Shown: positions 16,513-25,440 of the stretch, one piece after another
How the letters are laid out: each line of letters starts with the position of its first letter
Position numbering within the stretch: position 1 is the first letter of the stretch
From: an uncultured Prevotellaceae bacterium
GTDB taxonomy: Bacteria; Bacteroidota; Bacteroidia; Bacteroidales; Muribaculaceae
Direction: 5' to 3'
Assembly (NCBI GenBank): GCA_947167995.1
Contig: CAMVKS010000001.1
Location: 58,061-122,060 of the forward strand
DNA length: 64,000 nucleotides
Position numbers and translations under genes: made by a program
Notes under the pieces: generated by a model
Database searches by the model: none
What the model saw: only the letters and a program-made list of their open reading frames with translations
What the model was told of the DNA's origin: nothing

Positions 16513-18189
16513 CTAATCTCTTCTATTGAGTTTGATAATCATGGCATTGCGTGCTGGCACGACAAAAGTGGTGGTTTGGCTTGGCACGATGCTGAGCGAC
16601 ATCTCGCTGCCCGAGAGCAATTCCTTGCAATGATAGGTGCCTGGTTCCATGCCCATCACCTGGAAAGCATGCTGTGGTGTCACAAGATTGACGTGCTCAT
16701 CATTGTCTCCAAAGTTTGCAATGATGAGTAACTGTTCGTTGCCATGATGGCGGTAGTAGGCATAGACCTTGTCGCAGTTCATCGTCTCATGATTGACATA
16801 CATCAGGTCGTAGAACTCGCCTTGCGCGATGGCTTTCTCGCTGTTGCATAACCTGAGCACTTTTTTGTAGAAACGTCGTAGCTCACGCTCGGGTTTTGTG
16901 AGCTTGGCTGTGTCGCACTTGCCGCCGTTGTACCAGCGGCGCAAAGTGTCAACGCTCCAATAGTCAAAAATTGTTGTGCGGCCGTCCTGCCCGCTGAATC
17001 CCTCTGCATCGAGAGCAGGTTCGCCCAGTTCCTGGCCGCTATACAGCATGAATGGGGCGCGCGATATTGTCGCCGAAACCACCAGTGCTGGCCGAGCCTT
17101 GAAGGCATCGCCTGCAAACTGTGGCGACGCTATGCGCTGCTCGTCGTGGTTCTCAAGGAAATTGAGCATGTGGTCGCCAATTCCCTCCACAGCTTGCCAG
17201 CAGCCTGTAATGGAGCTTGCACTGGCATAGCCACAAGTGACAGCCCGCAAGGTGTCGTAAAGCGATACTTTGTCGTAGAGATAGTCGAAGTGGCCATAGA
17301 AAATGTATTGTCGATAAATGTCAACGTCATATAGCTCGGCGATGAAAATAACGCTTGAATTGACATCTTTCACTTGAGGTATTGCCCAGTTCCAAAATTC
17401 CACAGGCACCATGTGGGCCATGTCGCAGCGGAAGCCGTCAATGCCTTTCGTTGCCCAGAACTTCAAGATTTCGAGCATCTTGTTCCAAGTGGATGGGATG
17501 GGGGAGAAGTGCCTCTGCCAAGAGGCGTAGTCTACACCATAATTGAGCTTGACAGTCTCGTACCAGTCGTTTACTCCTGGATAGGGATGGAAGCAGTCGT
17601 TGCCTGTTGCCATGGCAGGTTTCTCAAAATAAAATTTGTCGCCTTGCCCTAAGTCGATACCTGGTGCAAACTGCTGGTCGGGCATATAGTAGAAATTGTT
17701 GGTGGGCGAGAAGGCCATGTTTTTGTTATCGTTGGCGCCTAAGTCTTCGACCTCATCGGGCTTGGCTATGCTGTGATACTGTCGGGCCACATGATTGGGG
17801 ACAAAATCGATAATAACTTTCATGCCTGCGTTATGGGTGCGCTCAACAAGTTGCTCAAACTCACGCATTCGATTCTTGACCCTCACGGCGATGTCGGGGT
17901 CAATGTCGTAGTAGTCGGTGATGGCGTAGGGCGAGCCGGCGTTGCCTTTCACAATATAAGTGTTGCAGTCGGGAATGCCGTTGTAGTGGGTCTTGCTGGC
18001 ATGACGGATAACTCCTGTATACCACACATGGGTGGCGCCTAAGTCACGCAGTTTCTTGAGCACAGGCAGGGTGATGTCGTTCATCTTGCCTGAGCCGTTT
18101 TGCTTGATTGTGCCATTGTTGACACAGTGGTCACAAGTGTTGGTGAACAGGCGTGGAAAGAGCTGGTAAATGATGGGCTTCTTATTCAT
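16513..18189 (-). CDS. Alpha-amylase family glycosidase, GH13 (cytosolic)
   Basis: 558 residues without a signal peptide, so likely acting on intracellular glycogen or imported maltodextrin. The GH13 barrel motifs are present: IDFVPNHV (127-134), GFRCDMAHM with nucleophile Asp256, IFIAELYD with acid/base Glu285, and NFLENHDEQR with Asp349. A beta-sandwich C-terminal domain follows, ending near MIIKLNRRD. The start overlaps the end of the upstream patatin gene by 8 bases, so they form one operon with the secreted protein at 18967. Substrate specificity cannot be read from the motifs. Confidence 0.92.
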   Translation of the reverse strand: MNKKPIIYQLFPRLFTNTCDHCVNNGTIKQNGSGKMNDITLPVLKKLRDLGATHVWYTGVIRHASKTHYNGIPDCNTYIVKGNAGSPYAITDYYDIDPDIAVRVKNRMREFEQLVERTHNAGMKVIIDFVPNHVARQYHSIAKPDEVEDLGANDNKNMAFSPTNNFYYMPDQQFAPGIDLGQGDKFYFEKPAMATGNDCFHPYPGVNDWYETVKLNYGVDYASWQRHFSPIPSTWNKMLEILKFWATKGIDGFRCDMAHMVPVEFWNWAIPQVKDVNSSVIFIAELYDVDIYRQYIFYGHFDYLYDKVSLYDTLRAVTCGYASASSITGCWQAVEGIGDHMLNFLENHDEQRIASPQFAGDAFKARPALVVSATISRAPFMLYSGQELGEPALDAEGFSGQDGRTTIFDYWSVDTLRRWYNGGKCDTAKLTKPERELRRFYKKVLRLCNSEKAIAQGEFYDLMYVNHETMNCDKVYAYYRHHGNEQLLIIANFGDNDEHVNLVTPQHAFQVMGMEPGTYHCKELLSGSEMSLSIVPSQTTTFVVPARNAMIIKLNRRD

Positions 18190-18967
18190 CGGTGAGTATT
18201 TTGATGAGTTCGGAGTTTTTAAGAATCTTCATGGTCTCGAAATAGCCTTTCTGAGCAATCTTGTTGGCGGCTCTTGTGTCGAAAGTGCTGTGACTCTGAA
18301 TTGAGACGATATCAACGAGAAGGTCGCACAGCGCTTTGTCGGCAATGACATTGCGCAAAGTCATGAGTTTGTAGGTGCGATAGGCAAGCGAACGCACGTT
18401 CATCTTGATGGGTCCGAGTTTCGACGGACTCACGTTGATGCCTATTACCTTGTTGCACAAAGGCCGCAAGTAATAGCTTGGGAGGTTGTGGAGGACTCCG
18501 CCGTCGACGCAGTAGCTGCCATCGATTTTCACAGGCTTGAAAACGAGCGGTATGCTACACGAGGCTATTACTCGCTCGGCAATGTTGCCCGAGGTGAACG
18601 GCATCTCGTGCTGCTGCTCGATGTCGGTTGCGGCTATAATGGTGGGCAGTTGAAGCTGCTCTATGTTTTCCACTGGCAGATTTTTCGCTATGAATTTTTT
18701 GAACTTGTCGAGCTTGAGAAATCCGCTTTTTGTGATGTCGACTTGCAGGAACCTGCCCATGTCGATGTTGCCGAAAAGTTCAAAAATCTCATCGGCAGTC
18801 ATGCCGGCAGCGTAGAACGATGCCACAATGCTTCCTGCGCTTACACCAGCAATGATGTCGGGCTTGATGCCTACATCCTCAAGAGCTCGCAGGGCACCGA
18901 TGTGTGCAAATCCTCGCACTCCACCACCGCTGAGTGCTAATCCTATGTTATATTTCTTTTCTTCCAT
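18182..18967 (-). CDS. Patatin-like phospholipase/acyl hydrolase
   Basis: 261 residues from the ATG at 18967, which overlaps the stop of the upstream gene by one base (TAATG). Longer in-frame starts exist at 18988 and 19000 but lie inside that gene. The patatin catalytic dyad is visible: the oxyanion loop GGGVRG (about 14-19), nucleophile elbow GVSAGS (about 41-46) and the aspartate in DGGVLHN (about 158-164). It is a single-domain cytosolic RssA-like protein with no signal peptide. Family members hydrolyse ester bonds of lipids; the substrate here is unknown. It sits between an unknown secreted protein and a GH13 enzyme, an odd mix. Confidence 0.88.
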   Translation of the reverse strand: MEEKKYNIGLALSGGGVRGFAHIGALRALEDVGIKPDIIAGVSAGSIVASFYAAGMTADEIFELFGNIDMGRFLQVDITKSGFLKLDKFKKFIAKNLPVENIEQLQLPTIIAATDIEQQHEMPFTSGNIAERVIASCSIPLVFKPVKIDGSYCVDGGVLHNLPSYYLRPLCNKVIGINVSPSKLGPIKMNVRSLAYRTYKLMTLRNVIADKALCDLLVDIVSIQSHSTFDTRAANKIAQKGYFETMKILKNSELIKILTDE

Positions 18968-19995
18968 TATAAATTGTTTTTTATCCATTTCTTCCACCAC
19001 TTGCGTGCTTTTTTGTCTTTCAGGGCATTGACGTTTTCATTAAACCAGGTTAGTTCATTGTTTTCATTCTCGGTGACTACAGCCTGCAGGAAGTGGGAGA
19101 ATTGTTCTTGTCCTGGATTGTTAGCTATCCAGGTGAGGAACTCGCTGCTGTGACGCATGCCTAAATTGAAGCTCCACTTGGCAAATTCCATAACACTCTG
19201 CGTCTCGGGAGTCATAGGAGCGTTTTCGTCATATTGTTCCACAATACTCATCATGCCGCTTGCTGTTTTGTTGAGCTCTGCGGTGTTTAGAGTGTGACTT
19301 GCTGGCTTTTGCTCCCAATGGAGAACCGACATGCCAATAGGGAAATACTCTCCTTCGGTCATTGTGCGAACTGGTTGTTTGTGGTCTTTGCTCAGGTAGT
19401 TGGCGTCACCATCTGTTCGAACGGCAGTTGCCACGGGGGCTATTTGATTGATGGTCCCTTCACTGCTCACCACAAACGGGTTGCAGATGGTACCATCTTT
19501 ATTAAACCATCTGCCGCCTCGGGCGGTGGTGAAGAATGTATAAGTCCTTAATACCTTGATAGTGTCGCCGCTGAACTCGAAGTTTATTTCGGGAGAAGGT
19601 TGATAGACTAATTCGTCTCTTGGAATCTTCAGTTGAAGAATCATGGCATCGCCTTTGTGGCCTAAAAGAGCGCCATCGGCGATTTCGTTGCCGTTAAAAG
19701 TGACCGCATAGTACTCGGTGGGGAGATTTTCGTGTTTTACCGAGCACAGCAAAATGGTTTGCGTGATATTGCCATTGGACGTAAATCGCTCGCTCGTTTG
19801 AGCATCAAAAACTGTTACTTCGGCATTGCTCAGCAACGACCGGTGATGCATGTACACTTTGCCAAGCAGCTCGGTAGCCACACTGCCGCTCAACGCATTA
19901 TCTCCAGGTGCAAGAGCCGCAAGATTGATAGCACCAGAACACGTCAACGACAACAGCAAAGCGCATATAGTCGGGAATAATATTTTAGTCTTCAT
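18967..19995 (-). CDS. Secreted protein of unknown function
   Basis: 342 residues. The signal peptide at residues 1-22 (KILFPTICALLLSLTCSGA) is clear, with a possible lipoprotein-like Cys at 19 but no proper lipobox. The middle is beta-rich, with repeated antiparallel-looking strands such as DAMILQLKIPRDELVYQPSP and INFEFSGDTIKVLRTYTFFT. The C-terminal 90 residues look helical with many Trp and Lys, ending in ARKWWKKWIKNNL. I do not recognise the family. It is the first gene of an operon with patatin and GH13; TATATTTG on the minus strand (20022-20029) is a good -7 box 27 bases upstream. Confidence 0.7.
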   Translation of the reverse strand: MKTKILFPTICALLLSLTCSGAINLAALAPGDNALSGSVATELLGKVYMHHRSLLSNAEVTVFDAQTSERFTSNGNITQTILLCSVKHENLPTEYYAVTFNGNEIADGALLGHKGDAMILQLKIPRDELVYQPSPEINFEFSGDTIKVLRTYTFFTTARGGRWFNKDGTICNPFVVSSEGTINQIAPVATAVRTDGDANYLSKDHKQPVRTMTEGEYFPIGMSVLHWEQKPASHTLNTAELNKTASGMMSIVEQYDENAPMTPETQSVMEFAKWSFNLGMRHSSEFLTWIANNPGQEQFSHFLQAVVTENENNELTWFNENVNALKDKKARKWWKKWIKNNL

Positions 19996-20021
19996 AATTG
20001 TATGGTTTTATATTTGTGCCA

Positions 20022-20029
20022 CAAATATA
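20022..20029 (-). promoter_or_regulatory. -7 box for the 19995 operon
   Basis: TATATTTG on the minus strand matches TAnnTTTG and lies 27 bases before the ATG at 19995. No well-spaced TTTG was found upstream. Confidence 0.4.
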
Positions 20030-20076
20030 GCCACAAATAATCACATATACAACTATGAGGATTTAGAATTCTTATT

Positions 20077-20997
20077 TCAAATGTTTATAAAGGTCATGAT
20101 GGTACCCATGATGGAGCCAAGGAGGGCGCCGAGCCAGACGATGGCGCGCAGTTCTTTTTTCATCACGCTCAGGATTATTTGCTCGGCTTCTTCCATATTC
20201 ATCTCCTGAATTCGATTCTCGACTATCTTGCTGATGTTGATGCCGTCGAGGATGCGTGGCAGGTGGTCGCTGATGATGGTGCGGTAGATGCTCACGATAC
20301 CCTCACGCACCTGTTCAAGCTGCTGCTCGTGTCCCTTAAAAAGGTCGTGCATGGGCATCGACATGAGTTTGTCGGCCTCGGTGTAAACAATGCGTGTCGA
20401 CATGCTTGGGGCTTGGTCGCGAAGAACTTCGTTGATGTGTTGTGCGAGTTTGGTCTCGATGGGCGAAGCTATTGCTTCAAGCAATCGGTCGGCCTTGATT
20501 TTTCCTGCCACGCTTGAGCGAGTTTTGTCAATCACATGCTGAGTGGCTGCATGAGCGATGTTGGCCCCAATGGCTTGGTCTCGCAGCTTGGCGGTAATGA
20601 GTTTGGAAATCTCATCGCATGTGCTCTCTCGCATGGCGCTTACCTCTTGCTCGGTGAGGTAGTGGCCGACAAACTGCTCGACAGTCTCGTCATTATTAAG
20701 CTGGGTGTAGAAGAACTCGTTGACGGCCGTTCTTATCTTATCAAGCATCTCATCGCTGAGCAACGTTTTCTCGAGTACCTCACGGTTCATGAGATTCTCG
20801 CTGATTGCACCACCGATGGCGCTGGCGATGCGGTCCTTCTCCTTGGGTATGATGCCTGGGGTGAAAGGTACTCGTTTGCCGCAGATGTACTTTGCCGTCC
20901 TGGGCCTGAAAAGCATGCGAATCGCGATGTCGTTGGTTATATATCCAATCACTGCGCCCAAGGCTGGCCCCGAGATGTATTCAAGAATTGCGTTCAT
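20077..20997 (-). CDS. DUF445 family membrane protein
   Basis: 306 residues. An N-terminal segment (ISGPALGAVIGYITNDIAIRMLF) and a C-terminal segment (IVWLGALLGSIMGTIMTFINI) are hydrophobic; between them is a long helical, charged region. The motif GYITNDIAIRMLFRP and the following PFTPGIIPKEKDRIA are hallmarks of DUF445 (YheB-like) proteins. Their function is unknown; in Gram-positives one member has been linked to sporulation or the cell envelope. It is a single gene downstream of the decarboxylase terminator. Confidence 0.85.
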   Translation of the reverse strand: MNAILEYISGPALGAVIGYITNDIAIRMLFRPRTAKYICGKRVPFTPGIIPKEKDRIASAIGGAISENLMNREVLEKTLLSDEMLDKIRTAVNEFFYTQLNNDETVEQFVGHYLTEQEVSAMRESTCDEISKLITAKLRDQAIGANIAHAATQHVIDKTRSSVAGKIKADRLLEAIASPIETKLAQHINEVLRDQAPSMSTRIVYTEADKLMSMPMHDLFKGHEQQLEQVREGIVSIYRTIISDHLPRILDGINISKIVENRIQEMNMEEAEQIILSVMKKELRAIVWLGALLGSIMGTIMTFINI

Positions 20998-21045
20998 AGA
21001 TAAGCTTATTTATTACAGCATTTTTACAAATAATGTGCCAAAACC

Positions 21046-21081
21046 AAAAACAAGGTGCACCCATTGTTTTGGGTACACCTT
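21046..21081 (-). terminator. Terminator of the methylmalonyl-CoA decarboxylase operon
   Basis: AAGGTGCACCCA (21052-21063) and TGGGTACACCTT (21070-21081) form a 12-base arm stem with one mismatch. On the minus strand it is followed by TGTTTTTGG, a T-rich run. It lies just after the last gene (mmdB). Confidence 0.75.
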
Positions 21082-21104
21082 ATTTAATATAAAGGATTGT
21101 TTTA

Positions 21105-22271
21105 TTATCCAAGGAAGCCGAGGAGTACACCAGCGGCTACTGCCGAACCGATAACACCGGCAACGTTTGGACCCATGGCGTGCATGAGGAGGTAGTTGCT
21201 TGGGTCGGCTTTGAGGCCCTGGTCGTTGCTGATGCGTGCAGCCATTGGCACGGCGCTCACACCGGCATTACCAATCAGCGGGTTCAACTTCTTGTGCTTG
21301 GGCAGGATGAGGTTGAAGATCTTCACAAAGAGGACACCCGAAGTGGTGGCGATGATGAACGCCATGAAGCCAAGAGCGAAAATCTTGACAGTGTCGGCTG
21401 TGAGGAACTCCGAAGCCTGAGTCGAGGCACCAACGGTCATACCCAGGATGATGGTAACCATGTCGGTCATGGCGTTGCTTGCGGTCTTGGCAAGGCGGGT
21501 GGTAACGCCACTCTCGCGAAGCAAGTTGCCGAAGAACAGCATGCCGAGCAGTGGCAGACCACTGGGCACAAAGAAGCAAGTGAGAATCAAGCCCACGATG
21601 GGGAAGATGATCTTCTCGGTCTGCGACACCTTGCGGGCGGGCTTCATGCGAATGAGGCGCTCCTTCTTGGTGGTGAGCAGTCGCATGATAGGCGGCTGAA
21701 TCACTGGCACAAGGGCCATGTAACTATAGGCCGACACTGCGATTGCACCCATCAAGTTGGGGGCGAGTTTCGACGACAGGAAGATAGCGGTAGGACCGTC
21801 GGCACCACCAATGATGGCGATAGCACCAGCTTGGTCGGGCATGAAGCCCATAGCAAGAGCCACCATGTAGGCGCCAAAGATACCAAACTGGGCAGCAGCA
21901 CCCACAAGCATGAGCTTGGGGTTGGCCAGCAGTGCCGAGAAGTCGGTCATCGCACCAATGCCCAGGAAGATGAGTGGTGGATACCATCCCTGTCGAACAC
22001 CTTGATAGAGGATGTTGAGCACTGAGCCCTCCTCATAGATACCAATCTCATTGCCTGGCTGGAAAGGAATGTTTCCAATCAGGATACCGAAGCCAATGGG
22101 CACAAGCAGCATGGGCTCGAAGTCATGCTTGATGGCGAGGTAGATGAAGAACAGACCCACGCACAGCATTATCAAGCTCTCGGGCGACAACGAAACGTTG
22201 TAGAAGCCTGTGAAGTGCCAGAATTGCTCCAGGTTTTCAGCAATATTAAGTAGTACCATAGTGTTAAGCAA
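21105..22271 (-). CDS. mmdB: Na+-translocating decarboxylase, beta subunit
   Basis: 388 residues, a polytopic inner-membrane protein. It uses the energy of decarboxylating biotin-bound CO2 to export Na+. The key conserved region is GGADGPTAIFLSSKLAP (about 160-176), containing the Asp essential for Na+ transport in OadB/MmdB. GNAGVSAVPMAARISNDQG near the C-terminus is the second signature. About ten hydrophobic segments are visible. Its start overlaps the end of the biotin-carrier gene by 8 bases. With the other subunits at 22264-25410 it completes a methylmalonyl-CoA (or oxaloacetate) decarboxylase; the neighbouring epimerase favours methylmalonyl-CoA. Confidence 0.95.
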   Translation of the reverse strand: MLNTMVLLNIAENLEQFWHFTGFYNVSLSPESLIMLCVGLFFIYLAIKHDFEPMLLVPIGFGILIGNIPFQPGNEIGIYEEGSVLNILYQGVRQGWYPPLIFLGIGAMTDFSALLANPKLMLVGAAAQFGIFGAYMVALAMGFMPDQAGAIAIIGGADGPTAIFLSSKLAPNLMGAIAVSAYSYMALVPVIQPPIMRLLTTKKERLIRMKPARKVSQTEKIIFPIVGLILTCFFVPSGLPLLGMLFFGNLLRESGVTTRLAKTASNAMTDMVTIILGMTVGASTQASEFLTADTVKIFALGFMAFIIATTSGVLFVKIFNLILPKHKKLNPLIGNAGVSAVPMAARISNDQGLKADPSNYLLMHAMGPNVAGVIGSAVAAGVLLGFLG

Positions 22272-22701
22272 TAATCATGATAGTAGTGCCCTCGAGCACC
22301 GACTCGTCTTTAGCTACGTTGATTGACTTAACCACACCGTCTTTGCCTGCATGAATCTCGTTGCCCATCTTCATGGCCTCGAGGATGCAAACCACGTCGC
22401 TGGCCTTCACTTGCTGACCTTCCTTAACGTAGAACTCCTTGATGACGCCAGGCAGTGGCGAAGTGATTACATAGTCGCCAGCGCCAGCTGCTGCAGCGGG
22501 CTTGGCGGCGGGCTTGGTGGCAGCTGCAGGAGCGTCGTTCGACACGGCCACTCTCTTGATCACTGGTTTGGCTGCCTTCTCCTCCTCGAGCTCAACAGTG
22601 TAAGGCACACCGTTAACCTCGATGTTAGCAATGTTGTTTTCAATGTCACCAACATTTACTTTGTATTCGTGACCATTGATTTTATATTTATATTCTTTCA
22701 T
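22264..22701 (-). CDS. mmdC: Biotin carrier subunit of the decarboxylase
   Basis: 145 residues. The C-terminal half is a biotinyl domain with the biotinylation motif EAMKM (Lys near residue 111) in CILEAMKMGNEI. An Ala/Pro-rich linker (AAATKPAAKPAAAAGAG) precedes it, and the N-terminal 45 residues form a small domain that probably binds the other subunits. It carries CO2 from the carboxyltransferase (mmdA) to the membrane beta subunit. Confidence 0.93.
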   Translation of the reverse strand: MKEYKYKINGHEYKVNVGDIENNIANIEVNGVPYTVELEEEKAAKPVIKRVAVSNDAPAAATKPAAKPAAAAGAGDYVITSPLPGVIKEFYVKEGQQVKASDVVCILEAMKMGNEIHAGKDGVVKSINVAKDESVLEGTTIMIIA

Positions 22702-22731
22702 TGATTAAAAACAAATTAAATGTTAGTGATA

Positions 22732-23769
22732 TTAATGATTGTCGTGGCGCTCAGGCATGTGCAGCAGCAGGTTGCCCTTCGAGCCCCAGGCACTATGTGC
22801 CTCGTGGCTGTGGTCGAAGGTGAGCACGCCGCTTTCCTCGTCGTGAGCATTGAGGTGCTGATACAGGGCCATGCACAGGGCTGCGATGGCCTCGTCGTTG
22901 TCGTCGCTACCAGTGGCTGCGACAGCGGCAGTAGGCTCTGCAACAGTCTCTTCTTCTTTCTTCTCCTTGCCTTGACCTGAGAATGCCTTGCCAAAGAGCT
23001 TGAAGAGGATGTAGAGCAGCAGCAGTGCTAAGAACACTACGCCCATCGACATGATGGTGAGCCAGATGCCAGTGCCGTCCTCATTCTTGAACTTGGCGAT
23101 GTTCTCGTTTACTGGACGCACATTGAATTTGCCGGGAGTGATGGCCTTTTCAACCGATGAACCGTCACGCGTTTCCCACTGGCTTGGGTCGAAGCTGTGA
23201 TTGCCATCTTTGTGCATGTCGCTGGGCAATCCCTCGCTCTTGCGAGAGAATGACTGGCCAGCTTGCAGGCTGGCGGGAACTATAACCTCGTCAACAAGGT
23301 CACCATTCACGTCATAGAGTGCGATGTAGTTCTCGCTGCCAGGAGTGAGGGTGAACGACATGTGCAAGGTTCCTGCAGTAGTGTTGCCGTCGGCAAAGAA
23401 AACTACATGGGTGCGAGGCTTAATCTTGGTGTCGACATCACCACGTGGAATCTCATAGACTTTATCGGGGTTCTGATCACGGAGCTCCTCGAGAAGCACA
23501 TTGCGTTTCTTGTTGCTCTTCGACTCCTGGTCCTTGAAATAGTTTTGGATATAGTCTTGCTTGAAAGTGGTGATGAACATCTTCTCGATGGCATTGGTGC
23601 CGTAGGATGAATTGAAAAGCTCAACCCATGCCGTGCACTTGCCATTCTGGTCAGCACAGTTGCCGTTTTGCACCATCACCTCGTTGATGCACATGTCCAT
23701 GCGGCCTTGTGCCATTGAGGTAAGTGCTGCAATCACAGCAATCAGTGTCAATAATATTTTCTTATTCAT
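22732..23769 (-). CDS. OadG-like gamma/delta subunit with exported lamin-tail-like domain
   Basis: 345 residues. A signal peptide (1-20) is followed by a periplasmic domain of about 190 residues beginning MCINEVMVQNGNC and containing KCTAWVELFNSS, which resembles the lamin-tail domain (LTD). A single transmembrane helix (TIMSMGVVFLALLLLYILFK, about 234-253) and a short cytosolic tail then match OadG, the small assembly subunit of Na+ pumps. Standard OadG is only about 80-120 residues, so this is a fusion or extended form. The tail contains ESGVLTFDHSHEAHSAWGSK, the remnant after a charged linker. Position between carboxyltransferase and biotin carrier fits the gamma/delta role. Confidence 0.82.
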   Translation of the reverse strand: MNKKILLTLIAVIAALTSMAQGRMDMCINEVMVQNGNCADQNGKCTAWVELFNSSYGTNAIEKMFITTFKQDYIQNYFKDQESKSNKKRNVLLEELRDQNPDKVYEIPRGDVDTKIKPRTHVVFFADGNTTAGTLHMSFTLTPGSENYIALYDVNGDLVDEVIVPASLQAGQSFSRKSEGLPSDMHKDGNHSFDPSQWETRDGSSVEKAITPGKFNVRPVNENIAKFKNEDGTGIWLTIMSMGVVFLALLLLYILFKLFGKAFSGQGKEKKEEETVAEPTAAVAATGSDDNDEAIAALCMALYQHLNAHDEESGVLTFDHSHEAHSAWGSKGNLLLHMPERHDNH

Positions 23770-23796
23770 TTTGAAAAAAATATCGTTGAATAGAAA

Positions 23797-25410
23797 TTAT
23801 AATGGAATGTTGCCGTGCTTCTTGGCAGGATTGTTGTACTTCTTGGTGCGCAGTTGCTCCAGAGCACGAATCACGCGGAAGCGAGTGTTGCGAGGCTCAA
23901 TCACGTCGTCGATGTAGCCATACTTAGCTGCATTGAATGGAGTGCAGAAGAGGTCGTTGTACTCTTGCTCCTTCTCCTCGATGAACTTCTTGTTCTCTTC
24001 CATGATCTCTTTGGCCTTTGCCTCGTCGCCAGCCTCTTTGGCCTCGGCGGCGGCAGCCTTGGCAGCCTTCATGTCCTTGGCATAGAGAATGCCGGCGGCA
24101 CCAGCTGCACCCATCACGGCAATCTCGGCGCTTGGCCAAGCGTAGTTCATGTCGCCACGCAGCTGCTTGCAGCTCATCACGATGTGGCTGCCACCGTAGC
24201 TCTTGCGCAGTGTCACGGTAACTTTGGGCACAGTGGCCTCGCCATAGGCGTAGAGCAGTTTGGCACCGTTAAGGATAACGGCGTTGTACTCTTGGCCGGT
24301 GCCGGGAAGGAATCCTGGCACGTCGACGAGAGTTACCAGTGGAATGTTGAACGCATCGCAAAAGCGCACAAAGCGGCCGCCTTTCTTCGAGGCGTTCACG
24401 TCGAGCACACCTGCCATGTACTGCGGCTGGTTGGCAACCACGCCCACAGCCTGGCCGTTGAAGCGAGCAAAGCCCACGATGATGTTCTTGGCGAAGTCTT
24501 TGTGAACCTCGAGGAACTCGCCGTTGTCGACGATGGCACCAATCACCTCATACATGTCGTAGGGGTCGTTGGCGCTCTCGGGAATGATATTATTCAGAGC
24601 ATCCTCCACACGGTCGATGGGGTCGTTGCACTCACGGCGTGGGGCCTCTTCCATATTGTTGCTGGGCATGTAGCTCAACAAGCGCTTGATGGTCTCGATC
24701 ACGTCTTCCTCGGTGTCACAAGCAAAGTGAGTCACACCACTCTTCTGGGCGTGAACCTGTGCACCACCCAATTGCTCCTGTGTCACGTTCTCGCCAGTAA
24801 CAGTCTTGACAACCGCAGGACCGGTAAGGAACATGAACGATGTGCCCTTGGCCATGAGAGTGAAGTCGGTGAGGGCTGGTGAATAAACAGCACCACCGGC
24901 ACATGGGCCCAGGATGGCGGAAATCTGGGGAACCACACCGCTGGCGTCGATGTTGCGCTGGAAAATCTCGGCATAACCGGCCAGAGCATTGATGCCCTCG
25001 GGGATGCGGGCACCGCCCGAATCGTTAAGACCAATGATGGGAGCTCCCTGCTTCATTGCCAGGTCCATGACCTTGCACATCTTCATTGCCATGGCCTCGC
25101 CCAGCGAGCCGCCTATCACGGTGAAGTCTTGAGCGAAGACATAGACCAGACGGCCGTCTACTGTGCCATAACCGGTTACCACACCGTCGCCAGCAAAGGA
25201 TTTCTTCTCCTGGCCAAAATTGGTGCAGCGGTGACGCACAAACATGTCGAGCTCCTCGAAGCTACCTGGGTCGAGTAGCATGTTGATTCTCTCGCGGGCA
25301 GTGTACTTGCCCTTCTCGTGCTGCTTGGCAATGGCTTTCTCGCCACCACCCATGCGAGCCTCGGCACGCATGTCAATCAGCTTTTGGATTTTCTCGAGTT
25401 GTTTACTCAT
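23797..25410 (-). CDS. mmdA: Methylmalonyl-CoA decarboxylase, carboxyltransferase subunit
   Basis: 537 residues, near the 510-520 usual for MmdA/PccB carboxyltransferases. Transfers the carboxyl of methylmalonyl-CoA to biotin. The acyl-CoA site appears as GGSLGEAMAMKMCKVMDLA and DSGGARIPEG; the C-terminal biotin-side oxyanion region as LVDVPGFLPGTGQE. A lysine/alanine/glutamate-rich helical stretch at about 455-495 lengthens the protein relative to PccB. The gene lies next to the epimerase and the membrane subunits, which favours the Na+-pumping decarboxylase over a biosynthetic carboxylase: no biotin carboxylase gene is present in the operon. Confidence 0.93.
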   Translation of the reverse strand: MSKQLEKIQKLIDMRAEARMGGGEKAIAKQHEKGKYTARERINMLLDPGSFEELDMFVRHRCTNFGQEKKSFAGDGVVTGYGTVDGRLVYVFAQDFTVIGGSLGEAMAMKMCKVMDLAMKQGAPIIGLNDSGGARIPEGINALAGYAEIFQRNIDASGVVPQISAILGPCAGGAVYSPALTDFTLMAKGTSFMFLTGPAVVKTVTGENVTQEQLGGAQVHAQKSGVTHFACDTEEDVIETIKRLLSYMPSNNMEEAPRRECNDPIDRVEDALNNIIPESANDPYDMYEVIGAIVDNGEFLEVHKDFAKNIIVGFARFNGQAVGVVANQPQYMAGVLDVNASKKGGRFVRFCDAFNIPLVTLVDVPGFLPGTGQEYNAVILNGAKLLYAYGEATVPKVTVTLRKSYGGSHIVMSCKQLRGDMNYAWPSAEIAVMGAAGAAGILYAKDMKAAKAAAAEAKEAGDEAKAKEIMEENKKFIEEKEQEYNDLFCTPFNAAKYGYIDDVIEPRNTRFRVIRALEQLRTKKYNNPAKKHGNIPL

Positions 25411-25440
25411 TTTTATTTGAAAGTTGTAGTGAGTGTACGA

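Noticed and set aside
21180..22025. 281-codon ORF on the plus strand inside mmdB
   Set aside because: Composition is His/Glu-rich shadow of the hydrophobic minus-strand gene.
23815..24882. 355-codon ORF on the plus strand inside mmdA
   Set aside because: Antisense shadow without motifs.
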